Translations under genes and position numbers: made by a program
Shown here: one piece after another, positions 20,227 through 28,815 of the stretch
How positions within the stretch are numbered: the first letter of the stretch is position 1
How the letters are laid out: each line of letters starts with the position of its first letter
From: Pseudomonadota bacterium
GTDB taxonomy: Bacteria > Pseudomonadota > Alphaproteobacteria > Rhizobiales > Beijerinckiaceae
Length of the DNA: 64,000 bases
Assembly: GCA_023450615.1 (NCBI GenBank)
Contig: JAEXGT010000078.1
Location: forward strand, 1-64,000
Direction: 5' to 3'
The notes under the pieces: model-generated
What the model was told of the DNA's origin: nothing
The model's input: only the letters and a program-made list of their open reading frames with translations
Databases searched by the model: none

Positions 20227-20973
20227 GTGCGTATGATCCGTGAGCTTGCCAATCCCACCCGCTTCATGAGCCTCAGCGGCGCCCTTCTGCCCTGGGTCGC
20301 GGGCTTGGCCGTGCTTCTGCTCGCTGTCGGCCTCTACATGGTCTGGTTCGTCGCGCCCGCGGATTACCAGCAGGGCGAGACCGTGAAGATCATGTATATC
20401 CACGTGCCGGCGGCCTGGCTGTCCCTGTTCTTCTACATGATCATGGCAAGCTCGGCCCTGGGCACGCTGGTCTGGCGCCATCCGCTGGCGGATGTGTCGC
20501 AGAAGGCTGCTGCGCCCATCGGGGCCGCGTTCACCCTGATCTGCCTCGTCACCGGCTCGCTCTGGGGCAAGCCCATGTGGGGCACCTATTGGCAATGGGA
20601 TGCGCGGCTCACCTCCATGCTCGTGATGCTGCTCATCTATCTCGGCATCCTGGCCCTCTGGCGCGCCATCGAGGAGCCGAACCGCGCCGCCCGCGCCGTG
20701 TCGATCCTCACGCTTGTCGGCGCCGTGAACGTGCCGATCGTAAAGTTCTCCGTCGATTGGTGGAACACCCTGCACCAGCCCGCTTCCGTGTTCCGGCTCG
20801 GCGGGCCGACGATTCACGCCTCCATGCTCGTGCCGCTGCTGATCATGGCTGTGGCCTTCACCCTCGTCGGTGTGGCGCTGCACTTGTCCGGCATCCGTAC
20901 GGAAATCCTGCGCCGCCGGGTGCGCACGCTCACCATTCTCGAGGCCGAGCGCCTCGATGCTCAGGCCGCCTGA
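20227..20973 (+). CDS. ccmC: Heme exporter protein CcmC
   Basis: A 248-residue six-helix membrane protein that loads heme onto CcmE. The tryptophan-rich periplasmic heme motif is WGTYWQWDARLTS, and two conserved histidines are present (MYIHVPAAW and NTLHQPASV). Start is GTG at 20227 or ATG at 20233. Its stop overlaps the ccmD start (TGATG). Confidence 0.96.
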   Translation: MRMIRELANPTRFMSLSGALLPWVAGLAVLLLAVGLYMVWFVAPADYQQGETVKIMYIHVPAAWLSLFFYMIMASSALGTLVWRHPLADVSQKAAAPIGAAFTLICLVTGSLWGKPMWGTYWQWDARLTSMLVMLLIYLGILALWRAIEEPNRAARAVSILTLVGAVNVPIVKFSVDWWNTLHQPASVFRLGGPTIHASMLVPLLIMAVAFTLVGVALHLSGIRTEILRRRVRTLTILEAERLDAQAA

Positions 20974-21128
20974 TGACGCATACGTTCTTCATCGCCTTTT
21001 CCTACATTCTCACGGCGCTGGTGATGGCAGGGCTCGTCGTGCGCGCCGTGGTCGACCATCGCGCGCAGGTGCGGGCGCTTGCCGATCTCGAAGCCCGCGG
21101 CATTGGCCGGAGGTCGCGCCGTGGCTGA
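20973..21128 (+). CDS. ccmD: Heme exporter protein CcmD
   Basis: A 51-residue single-helix protein. The hydrophobic segment (residues 5-24) is followed by a charged tail with RAVVDHRAQVRALADLEARG, the usual CcmD layout. It overlaps ccmC by one base and ccmG by eight. CcmD holds CcmC and CcmE in the release complex. The call rests on size, topology and position. Confidence 0.88.
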   Translation: MTHTFFIAFSYILTALVMAGLVVRAVVDHRAQVRALADLEARGIGRRSRRG

Positions 21129-21699
21129 GGCGAAAGCGCCGCGCTCGCGGCTGATCTTCATCCTGCCCCTGCTCATCTTCTTCGGCATCGTGGCGGGATT
21201 GTTCGTCCCCGGCCTCATGCCGGGCAGGGATCCGTCCCAGATTCCCTCGGCTCTCCTCAACAAGCCTGTGCCGACCTTCAGCCTTGCGCCGCTCGAAGGG
21301 CTGATGGCCGACGGCAAGCCCGTGCCGGGCTTCTCCAACGAGGACCTCAAGGGCCAAGTCACCATCGTGAATGTCTGGGCCTCCTGGTGCGCGCCCTGCC
21401 GGCAGGAGCACCCGCTTCTGGTGGATCTCGCGAAGGATCCGTCAGTTCGGCTTGTCGGCATCAACCAGAAGGACAATCCCGACAACGCCCGCCGCTTCCT
21501 GGGTGCCCTCGGCAATCCCTATGCCGCCGTGGGTGTCGATCCCAACGGCCGCGCCTCCATCGACTGGGGCGTCTACGGCGTGCCGGAAACCTTCATCGTG
21601 GGCCCCGACGGAACGATCCGTCACAAGCATATCGGCCCGCTGACGCCGGAGAACCTGCCTGCGTTCAGGGAGAAGCTGCGCCAAATCCAGCGCGCTTGA
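21121..21699 (+). CDS. ccmG: Thiol:disulfide interchange protein CcmG/DsbE
   Basis: 192 residues from the GTG at 21121, which overlaps the ccmD stop; an earlier TTG at 21079 would extend into ccmD. One N-terminal helix anchors a periplasmic thioredoxin domain with active site WASWCAPCRQE and the cis-proline segment GVPETFIVGPDG, both typical of CcmG. It keeps apocytochrome c cysteines reduced for heme ligation. Its 3' end overlaps the convergent YaiI-type gene by 35 bases. ccmE, ccmF and ccmH are not in the window. Confidence 0.95.
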   Translation: MAEAKAPRSRLIFILPLLIFFGIVAGLFVPGLMPGRDPSQIPSALLNKPVPTFSLAPLEGLMADGKPVPGFSNEDLKGQVTIVNVWASWCAPCRQEHPLLVDLAKDPSVRLVGINQKDNPDNARRFLGALGNPYAAVGVDPNGRASIDWGVYGVPETFIVGPDGTIRHKHIGPLTPENLPAFREKLRQIQRA

Positions 21700-22153
21700 G
21701 GCGGTTGACCGCGACGTCCAGCGCGGAGAGGAACGCCGAGCGGTCTTTCTGGGAAAACGGCTTCGGCCCGCCGGTCACGTCGCCCATGGCGCGCAGATCC
21801 TCCATGAGATTGCGCGTGGCGAGCGCCATGCCGATGGAGGCCTCCGTGAAGGGTTTGCCCGTGGGGCCGATTACGTCCGCGCCGGCGCTCACGCAGCGAT
21901 GGGCCAGCGGAATGTCCGCCGTGATGACGATGGCGCCGCGCTTCGCCCGTTCCGCGATCCAATCGTCCGCCGCGTCGAAGCCGCTGCTCACGAGCACGCG
22001 CTCGATCAACGGGCTCTGAGGCACGTTGAGAAACGCGTTCGCCACCACGAAGACTTTCACGCCGTGGCGCTCGGCGACCTTGTAGACCTCGTTCTTCACC
22101 GGGCAGGCATCGGCGTCCACATAGATCGCGATGGCTTGAGAGGTCTCGGTCAT
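21665..22153 (-). CDS. YaiI/YqxD-family protein (UPF0178)
   Basis: A 162-residue protein with the family start IYVDADACPVKNEV, then GAIVITADIPLAHRC and GPTGKPFTEASIGMALATR. The aspartates match a NYN/PIN-like nuclease fold (DUF188), suggesting but not proving RNA cleavage. The 3' end overlaps ccmG by 35 bases on the opposite strand. Confidence 0.9.
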   Translation of the reverse strand: MTETSQAIAIYVDADACPVKNEVYKVAERHGVKVFVVANAFLNVPQSPLIERVLVSSGFDAADDWIAERAKRGAIVITADIPLAHRCVSAGADVIGPTGKPFTEASIGMALATRNLMEDLRAMGDVTGGPKPFSQKDRSAFLSALDVAVNRLKRAGFGAASP

Positions 22154-22258
22154 GAGCCATTTATTCCTTCAGGCGGCACACTTTGGCAGGAATGGGAGAA
22201 CAAAGCGGCCTGTTCGACACTTGTCATTCATAACCGAGCTTCAGGTTAAAATAACCCC

Positions 22259-23602
22259 GTGGACCGTTCCTCCCGCCTTCAATCCGCCTGGGCCTCCTTC
22301 CGCAACCGGCGCCGGTCGCGGGAATTGAGCGATGTCACGTCACGCCTGATCCGCGAGGCGGATACGGGCGCGTTGCAGCGCGCCGGGATCGTGCGGGTGA
22401 TCGTCGCCGGCATCATGCTCGTCTCCGTCCTGTTCGTGACCTATGGGGCCGAGCTTGCGAACCCCATGGCGCGCAAGCAGATCGCGGCGGCGGAGCTGAC
22501 GCTGGCGCTGTTCGGCGTATCGGGCTGGATGAGTGCATGGCTCGCCTCGAAACGCATCGCGGTCAAGCAGCTTCCCATCTTCACCGCCGTGCTCGATGCG
22601 CTGCTGGTGCTCGGAAACCTTGCCTATTCCCATTGGGGCCTAGGGGTCCCCGGCGGGCTGTTCGCGGTTTTTCCGGTCACCTGGGTGGTGCCCATCACGC
22701 TGGCTGCGGTCGCCATCCATTACCAGCCGCGCCTTCAGATCATGGTGGCCCTGATCTACGTGGCGGGCCTGTCGTTTCTCGCCTTCGGCGGCGAGACGTT
22801 GAGCCCCACTGAGCGCCGGGAAGACCTGTCCGAGATCAACGCCGTATTCTCGGACCAAGCCAATCTGGTGCGGCTCGCCATGATCTTCTCGCTGGCGCTG
22901 ATCCTCATTCTCGTGGCGCGCCAGGGCCGGGTGCTGCTGGAGCGGGCGGTGCGCGAGACGACCCTGCGCGTCAGCCTCACCCGCTACCTGCCGCGCGAGC
23001 TGGCGCCGGTGCTGACCGAGCAGGCCTTCGCGTCCTTGAGGCGGGGACGGCGCGCGCATGTCACGGTCATGTTCGTGGATATGCGCGCCTCCACCTCGTT
23101 CGGCGAGACGATGGATCCCGGCCAGCTCGCCGTTTTCATCACGTCGTTCCGGCGGCGGGTTCTGCGGGCGGCAAGCCGCCATGGCGGCGTCATCGACAAG
23201 TTCGCCGGCGATGGCGCGCTCATTCTCTTCGGCGTGCCGGGCGAGGGCGAGGACGACGCGAAGCGCGCTCTCGATTGCGGGCGCACGCTGCTGCAGCTGA
23301 TCCGGCGCTGGAACGTCAAGCGGCAGTTCGATCCGCCCGTGCGCGTCGGCATCGGAATTCATACGGGTGAAGTCTTCTGCGGCGTGGTGGGCGATGAAAG
23401 CCGCCTCGAATTCACCGTGGTCGGCGAGACGGTGAACATCGCCTCGCGCATCGAGCAGGCCACGAAAAGCACGGATTGCGAGCTTCTGGCGTCGGTGCAG
23501 ACGGTGCGGGAGGCGGGCGAGGAGGATCTATGGGTCGAGGTGGCGCACGAGCCCTTGCCCGGCGTCACCCGCAACGTGGTGCTGATGAAGCCGGTGGATT
23601 GA
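22259..23602 (+). CDS. Membrane-bound class III adenylate/guanylate cyclase
   Basis: 447 residues from a GTG at 22259. The N-terminal half (about 40-220) is hydrophobic with several membrane helices and no recognisable sensor domain. The cyclase domain (about 260-440) has both metal aspartates (VMFVDMRASTSF and KFAGDGALILFG) and the transition-state Asn/Arg in GETVNIASRIEQ. A Lys precedes the second metal site, and Thr occupies the position that is Asp in many adenylate cyclases (EFTVVGE), a pattern seen in class IIIb adenylate cyclases. cAMP synthesis at the inner membrane is likely; the signal sensed is unknown. Confidence 0.9.
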   Translation: MDRSSRLQSAWASFRNRRRSRELSDVTSRLIREADTGALQRAGIVRVIVAGIMLVSVLFVTYGAELANPMARKQIAAAELTLALFGVSGWMSAWLASKRIAVKQLPIFTAVLDALLVLGNLAYSHWGLGVPGGLFAVFPVTWVVPITLAAVAIHYQPRLQIMVALIYVAGLSFLAFGGETLSPTERREDLSEINAVFSDQANLVRLAMIFSLALILILVARQGRVLLERAVRETTLRVSLTRYLPRELAPVLTEQAFASLRRGRRAHVTVMFVDMRASTSFGETMDPGQLAVFITSFRRRVLRAASRHGGVIDKFAGDGALILFGVPGEGEDDAKRALDCGRTLLQLIRRWNVKRQFDPPVRVGIGIHTGEVFCGVVGDESRLEFTVVGETVNIASRIEQATKSTDCELLASVQTVREAGEEDLWVEVAHEPLPGVTRNVVLMKPVD

Positions 23603-23636
23603 TGTTTGCGGCTTTCTTCGTTTCAGCAAACACAAA

Positions 23637-23740
23637 CCTCATCCTGAGGAGGATTGCGTGAGCAATCCGTCTCGAAGGAGATTCCAGTACGCGCTGGAGC
23701 CTCCTTCGAGACGCCGCTGACGCGGCTCCTCAGGATGAGG
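23637..23740. repeat. Dispersed palindromic repeat, family A, copy 1
   Basis: A 104-base element with outer arms CCTCATCCTGAGGAG and CTCCTCAGGATGAGG and inner arms CTCGAAGGAG and CTCCTTCGAG. Three more copies lie at 31577, 40755 and 55347. It sits between the cyclase and the septation gene and could act as a hairpin at RNA level. Confidence 0.9.
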
Positions 23741-23757
23741 GCAGAGATAAAAGATAT

Positions 23758-24369
23758 TTAGGCCTCTTCCGTCTTCTTCGTGTCGTAGCGCATGATCAGC
23801 GGCGTCTGCGCGAAGGCGAAGGCGATGGTGAGCGGCATGATGCCGAAGACCTTGAAGCTCACCCAGAAATCCGTGGTTTGGGTGCGCCAGACGATCTCGT
23901 TGATGGCGGCAAGCGCGAAGAAGAACATGGCCCAGCGGAAGGTGAGCTTGCGCCAGCCTTCTTCGGTCAGATCGAACATGCTGTCGAGGACGATCTGAAG
24001 GAAGGGCTTGCGGAAATAGAGCCCGATCAGAAGCACGAACCCGAACAGGGAGTTCACGATGGTGGGCTTGAGCTTGATGAAGAGCTCGTCCTGCAGAAGA
24101 AGCGTGAGCCCGCCGAACACCACCACCACGACCGCCGAGACCAGCGGCATGATCGGCAGCTTGCGCAGCAGGACATAGCTGATGCTGAGCGCGATCACCG
24201 TCGCCACGATGAAGATGCCCGTGGCCGCGAAGATGCGCTGATCCACCGGCACGCCGAAGCGCGGCGCGTAGGAATTGCTGAGGAAGAACAGGCTCAGGGG
24301 CCCGAGTTCGAGCACGAGCTTGAGGAGCGGGGGAAGGCGCTTTTCGTCGGTCGTCTTGGCATGGGTCAT
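23758..24369 (-). CDS. Septation protein A / inner membrane protein YciB
   Basis: 203 residues from the ATG at 24369, which overlaps the ftsY stop by four bases. Five hydrophobic segments are seen. Family signatures are LVLELGPLSLFFLSNSY near the start, KPTIVNSLFGFVLLIGLYF in the middle, and GWRKLTFRWAMFFFALAAIN toward the end. YciB/IspZ-family proteins act in envelope integrity and division; the biochemical function is not settled. An ftsY neighbour is usual in alphaproteobacteria. Confidence 0.93.
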   Translation of the reverse strand: MTHAKTTDEKRLPPLLKLVLELGPLSLFFLSNSYAPRFGVPVDQRIFAATGIFIVATVIALSISYVLLRKLPIMPLVSAVVVVVFGGLTLLLQDELFIKLKPTIVNSLFGFVLLIGLYFRKPFLQIVLDSMFDLTEEGWRKLTFRWAMFFFALAAINEIVWRTQTTDFWVSFKVFGIMPLTIAFAFAQTPLIMRYDTKKTEEA

Positions 24370-25742
24370 GGTGTTGCTTCTAACCCGGCAATCGCTTTCG
24401 CGAAATCCCCTGCGGTGAATGGTTCCAGATCCTCCACGCCCTCGCCGACGCCGATGAAGTGGACGGGAAGGCCGAACTTGGCCGCCAGCGCCACCAGAAT
24501 GCCGCCGCGCGCCGTGCCGTCGAGCTTGGTCATGACGAGGCCGGTCACGCCCGCCGCCTTCTGGAACAGCTCCACCTGGCTCATGGCGTTCTGGCCCACC
24601 GTGGCGTCGAGAACGAGCAGCGTCGCATGGGGCGCGCTGTCGTCGAATTTCCTGATCACGCGCACGATCTTTTCGAGCTCGGCCATGAGGCCGGCCTTGT
24701 TCTGAAGGCGGCCCGCCGTGTCGATGAGCAGCACGTCGGTGCCGTTGGCCTTGGCCTCCTGGAGCGCGTCGAAGGCGAGGCCCGCCGCATCGGCTCCCTG
24801 CTCGCGGGCGAGAACCGGCGCGCCGACCCGCTCGCCCCACACTTTCAGCTGCTCGATGGCGGCGGCGCGGAAGGTGTCCCCCGCGGCGAGCATCACCTTC
24901 AGCCCCTGCTGGCGGAATTTCTGGGAGAGCTTGCCGATGGTGGTGGTCTTGCCGGCTCCGTTCACGCCGATCATGAGAATCACGAAGGGCTTTTTCGCCC
25001 GGTCGATGACCAGGGGCTGGGCGACGGGGGAAAGGGCCTTCTCGACCTCGCTCGCCAGGATGGTCTTCACCTCCTGGGGCGAAATCTCCTTGTTGTAGCG
25101 GCCCGCCGAGATCGCTTCCGTGATCCGCATGGCGGTCGGCACGCCGAGATCGGCCTGGATCAGGGCATCCTCAAGCTCCTCAAGCGTCGCCGCATCGAGC
25201 TTGCGCTTGGTGAAAAGGCCGGTGACGCTGTCCGACAGGGAGGAGGAGGTGCGGCGCATCCCTTCCGTCAGGCGCTGCCACCAGCCGCGCTTCTCGCCCG
25301 CAGCGGGCTTGGTCTCAGGAAGGGGCTGGGGCTCAGGAAGAGGTTGGGCCTCGGGAGCAGGCGGAACCACCTCGGCGGGAGCAGGCTCAGGGTTGGGCAG
25401 ATCCGCCGCGGCGATGTCGGGACGCAGCAGGGCGCCGGATTCCGTGACGATCCGCGGCAGGGGCTCCTGCGGGTTGGTGCCCTCCGGATCGAGGCCCTCC
25501 ACGGGCTGCAGGTCGGCTCCGGCAAGCTCGGGAGCCGTCTTGCTCTCCTCCGGCGTATCGGGAGAGGCGGTGGTGACCGTCGGCGGTGCGGCGGCGAGAT
25601 CGTCCGCGCCGGTGGCGGGCGGGGAAGGCATCGTTTCCGGCTCGCCCCCGGCCTGCGGTGTCGGCGGAGCGGCCTCGGTTTCGCCTTTACGCCCGAAGAG
25701 GCGGGAGAAGAATCCGGGCTTGTCGGGCTTCGTTTCGGCCAT
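24366..25742 (-). CDS. ftsY: Signal recognition particle receptor FtsY
   Basis: 458 residues. The first 150 are acidic and rich in Pro, Glu and Ala (the A domain), starting with an amphipathic, Phe-containing segment (KPGFFSRLFGRK) suited to membrane binding. The NG GTPase domain follows: G1 is GVNGAGKTTTIGKL, then DTAGRLQNKAGLMAEL, TKLDGTARGG, and GVGEGVEDLEPF near the end. FtsY receives SRP-bound ribosomes at the membrane; its partner Ffh is at 31923. Confidence 0.97.
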   Translation of the reverse strand: MAETKPDKPGFFSRLFGRKGETEAAPPTPQAGGEPETMPSPPATGADDLAAAPPTVTTASPDTPEESKTAPELAGADLQPVEGLDPEGTNPQEPLPRIVTESGALLRPDIAAADLPNPEPAPAEVVPPAPEAQPLPEPQPLPETKPAAGEKRGWWQRLTEGMRRTSSSLSDSVTGLFTKRKLDAATLEELEDALIQADLGVPTAMRITEAISAGRYNKEISPQEVKTILASEVEKALSPVAQPLVIDRAKKPFVILMIGVNGAGKTTTIGKLSQKFRQQGLKVMLAAGDTFRAAAIEQLKVWGERVGAPVLAREQGADAAGLAFDALQEAKANGTDVLLIDTAGRLQNKAGLMAELEKIVRVIRKFDDSAPHATLLVLDATVGQNAMSQVELFQKAAGVTGLVMTKLDGTARGGILVALAAKFGLPVHFIGVGEGVEDLEPFTAGDFAKAIAGLEATP

Positions 25743-25807
25743 GGGTCAGCTTTGCCTTTTGAATGCTGTGCTTGATTTAGCGCTCATGCCTCGATAGCCG
25801 AGGCGTC

Positions 25808-26509
25808 ATGAATGCGGAAGAGATAGTAAGCCGTTTGCTTTATCGCGATGCCCTGATGCTCGTGATCGACAAACCCGCCGGCCTGCCGGTGCATCCTGGT
25901 CCCAAGGGCGGGGAAACCCTGTTCCATCACCTGGACGCCCTGCGTTTCGGCTTGCCGCGCCGTCCGGAAGCGGCGCATCGCCTCGACAAGGACACCTCCG
26001 GCTGTCTCGTGCTGGGCCGTCACCCGAAGGCCATCGCCCGGCTCAACGAGCTGTTCCGCAAGAATGAGGTCGACAAGGTCTATTGGGCCGTGGTCGAGGG
26101 CGGGCCCGAGGCCGATGAGGGCGAGATCGATCTGCCCCTCGCGCCGAAATCCCCTGATCGCGGCTGGTGGATGAAGGTGGACCCGAAAGGCCAGCCCTCC
26201 TTGACCAAGTGGCGCGTGCTGGGCCGCGCGGAGGGCCTCACCCTCCTCGAACTGCGCCCCGTCACGGGCCGCACCCATCAGCTGCGCGTCCATTGCGCGG
26301 CCATGAACTTTCCCATCCTGGGCGATCCGATCTACGGCACCGCTCCGCGCTTTCATGGGCCGGGCCTGCATCTCCATGCCCGCAGCATCACGGTGCCGCT
26401 CTATCCGAAGAAGCCGCCGATTCTCGTGGAAGCCCCGGTGCCGGAGCATATGCGCGAGCGGGTGCGGCTGTGCGGCATCATCCCGGACGGCGCAGCGGAG
26501 CCGGGATAG
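25808..26509 (+). CDS. RluA-family RNA pseudouridine synthase
   Basis: 233 residues, without an S4 domain. The catalytic motif HRLDKDTSGCLVLG carries the Asp nucleophile, with LELRPVTGRTHQLRVH downstream and LPVHPGPKGG upstream. The family isomerises uridine to pseudouridine in rRNA or tRNA; the target site cannot be assigned from sequence. It faces the reverse mtaB gene, whose stop is nine bases away. Confidence 0.92.
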   Translation: MNAEEIVSRLLYRDALMLVIDKPAGLPVHPGPKGGETLFHHLDALRFGLPRRPEAAHRLDKDTSGCLVLGRHPKAIARLNELFRKNEVDKVYWAVVEGGPEADEGEIDLPLAPKSPDRGWWMKVDPKGQPSLTKWRVLGRAEGLTLLELRPVTGRTHQLRVHCAAMNFPILGDPIYGTAPRFHGPGLHLHARSITVPLYPKKPPILVEAPVPEHMRERVRLCGIIPDGAAEPG

Positions 26510-26517
26510 CGGTTGCC

Positions 26518-27771
26518 TCACGCTGCCAGCAGATCCTTGCCGTCGTGTCCCGCAATCGTCGTCGGCACGATGGTGCCGGGCGTCACCTCGCCTGCGAAAC
26601 GCACGAGCGTGAAGCCTTCCGTGCGGCCGAGCCGGTTGCTCTCGATCAGCACGTTGCGCCGTGCGCCCACCTCTTCGCCGAGATGCTTCAGCAGCGCGGC
26701 CTCGCCCTTTTCGCGAAGTCTTCTGGCGCGGTCCTTCACCACATCGCGCGCCACCTGCGGCATGCGCGCGGCGGGCGTGCCGGGGCGGGGCGAGAACGGG
26801 AAGACATGGAGATGCGTGAGGCTGCACTCGTCGACGATGTCGAGGGAGCGTGAGAACATCTCCTCCGTTTCCGTCGGGAAGCCCGCGATGATATCGGCGC
26901 CGAACACCATGTCGGGGCGAAGGCGCTTCACCTGTTCGCAGAAGGCAATGGCGTCGTCGCGCAGATGACGGCGCTTCATACGCTTCAAGATCATGTCGTC
27001 GCCCGCCTGCAGCGAGAGATGCAGATGCGGCATCAATCGGCTCTCGTTGGCGATGGCGTCGAGCAGGTCGTCGTCCGCTTCCACCGAGTCGATGGAGGAG
27101 ATGCGCAGGCGTTCCAGCTCGGGCACGTGACGCAGCAGGCTTTTCACCATCGTGCCGAGCTTCGGCTCGCCCGGCAGGTCCTTGCCGTAGCTCGTGATGT
27201 CGACGCCGGTGAGCACCACTTCGCGGGAGCCGTGCTCCACGAGGGTGCGGACCTGCTCCACCACCGCGCCCATGGGCACGGAGCGGGAATTGCCGCGGCC
27301 ATACGGGATGATGCAGAAGGTGCAGCGATGATCGCAGCCGTTCTGCACCTGCACGAAGGCGCGGGTGCGGCCGCGCATGCCGTCGATGAGATGCACGGCG
27401 GTTTCCTTCACCGCCATGATGTCGTTGACGAGAACCTTTTCGGACGCGCCGACGCCGAAATCGCGCATGGCGCTCCAGGTCTCGGCCTTCATCTTCTCGT
27501 GGTTGCCGATCACCTGCGCGACTTCCGGCATGGAGGCGAACGTCTCGGGCTCCACCTGCGCGGCGCAGCCTGTCACGACGATGCGCGCATCGGGCTTTTC
27601 GCGCGCGATTTTACGGATGGATTGCCGCGCCTGACGCGTCGCCTCGGAGGTGACCGCGCAGGTATTGACGATGATGACCTCGCCGAGCCCCGCATCTTCC
27701 GCGTGGCGCTGCATGGCCTCCGACTCGTAGGTGTTGAGGCGGCAGCCGAAGGTGACGACCTCGACGCCCAT
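26518..27771 (-). CDS. mtaB: tRNA (t6A37) methylthiotransferase MtaB
   Basis: 417 residues from the ATG at 27771. N-terminal cluster-binding cysteines lie in VVTFGCRLNTYESEAM, IIVNTCAVT and VVTGCAAQ. The radical-SAM motif is QNGCDHRCTFCIIPYGRG, and a TRAM-like domain closes the protein (RRNVLIESNRLGRTEGF). The start GCRLNTYE fits MtaB (YqeV) rather than MiaB. It converts t6A37 to ms2t6A37 in tRNA reading ANN codons. It overlaps dapF by one base (TGATG). Confidence 0.94.
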   Translation of the reverse strand: MGVEVVTFGCRLNTYESEAMQRHAEDAGLGEVIIVNTCAVTSEATRQARQSIRKIAREKPDARIVVTGCAAQVEPETFASMPEVAQVIGNHEKMKAETWSAMRDFGVGASEKVLVNDIMAVKETAVHLIDGMRGRTRAFVQVQNGCDHRCTFCIIPYGRGNSRSVPMGAVVEQVRTLVEHGSREVVLTGVDITSYGKDLPGEPKLGTMVKSLLRHVPELERLRISSIDSVEADDDLLDAIANESRLMPHLHLSLQAGDDMILKRMKRRHLRDDAIAFCEQVKRLRPDMVFGADIIAGFPTETEEMFSRSLDIVDECSLTHLHVFPFSPRPGTPAARMPQVARDVVKDRARRLREKGEAALLKHLGEEVGARRNVLIESNRLGRTEGFTLVRFAGEVTPGTIVPTTIAGHDGKDLLAA

Positions 27772-28655
27772 CAGGCGGCTCCCGCGAAGAGAGCAGGGGA
27801 GAAGAAGCCCTCGTGTTCCAGCTGCGTCTCGCCGGTCATGAGCACATGGTCGTCCCTTTCGCGCCACTCGATCACGAGGTCGCCCCCGGGCAGCGCGATC
27901 GTGGCCTTGCGCCCCGTCAGGCCCTTGCGGGCCCCGGCCACGAGGGTGGCGCAGGCGGCGGAGCCGCAGGCGCGGGTCGCGCCCGCTCCGCGCTCCCAGA
28001 CGCGAATGACGACCCGGTCCGGGCTCAGGACCTGGGCGAAGGAGATGTTGGCGCGCTCCGGAAATACCGGGTCATGCTCGAATTTGGGGCCGATGGCGGC
28101 AAGATCGTAGGATTCCGCATCCTCGACCCAGAAGATCGCATGCGGATTGCCCATGCTCACGACGGATGGGTTTTGCAATTCGGGATGGTCCGGAAGCTGC
28201 GTCTCGACCCGGATCGCCCGGGTGTCCGATACAGGACCGCGCAGGGGAATCTCGTTCCAGGCGAGGCGCGGCGGGCCCATATCCACGGTAAACACCGTGT
28301 CGGACACCCGCGTCACCGGCAGGAGCCCGGCCTTGGTCTCGAGGGTCAGCCCCTCATAGGTCGTGCGGCTCATGAGCGGGTCGGCCAGCATGGCCCAGGC
28401 CACGCAGCGGGTGCCGTTGCCGCAGGCGCCGGATTCCGAGCCGTCCGTGTTGTAGATGCGCATATAGGCGTCCGTGCCGGGCGAGACCGGATCGTGCAGC
28501 ACCATCAGCTGGTCGAAATGCGAGTGCGGATCGGCCGCGATGGCGCGGGCTTCCGCTGGGCTCACCACATGCGGGGAGCCGCGCAGATCCAGCACGGTGA
28601 TCTCGTTGCCGAGACCGTTCATCTTGAGGAAACGGTGGTTCGATAAGGCGCTCAT
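27771..28655 (-). CDS. dapF: Diaminopimelate epimerase
   Basis: 294 residues. The two catalytic cysteines are in SGACGNGTRC and ATRACGSAACATL; the substrate motif LKMNGLGNEITVLD starts the protein and GNPHAIFWVED lies between. It converts LL- to meso-diaminopimelate for lysine and peptidoglycan, downstream of asd at 49054. It is translationally coupled to mtaB, as in many Hyphomicrobiales. Confidence 0.97.
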   Translation of the reverse strand: MSALSNHRFLKMNGLGNEITVLDLRGSPHVVSPAEARAIAADPHSHFDQLMVLHDPVSPGTDAYMRIYNTDGSESGACGNGTRCVAWAMLADPLMSRTTYEGLTLETKAGLLPVTRVSDTVFTVDMGPPRLAWNEIPLRGPVSDTRAIRVETQLPDHPELQNPSVVSMGNPHAIFWVEDAESYDLAAIGPKFEHDPVFPERANISFAQVLSPDRVVIRVWERGAGATRACGSAACATLVAGARKGLTGRKATIALPGGDLVIEWRERDDHVLMTGETQLEHEGFFSPALFAGAA

Positions 28656-28815
28656 GGGCCGTATATGGCTGAAAACTTGGAAAATCGCGAGAGGGTGCTT
28701 AACCCTGCTTCGATCCGTCCACTAGAGGGAGGCGCGGACCACCTCGCGGCTTGGCGAAAACCCCCTTATGCTCCGGCCCGTCACCCTGTCGTGATTCGAA
28801 GTTAAGGCACTCCCC

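Noticed and set aside
24459..25775. 438-codon forward open frame
   Set aside because: Antisense of ftsY, whose GTPase motifs are all present on the reverse strand.
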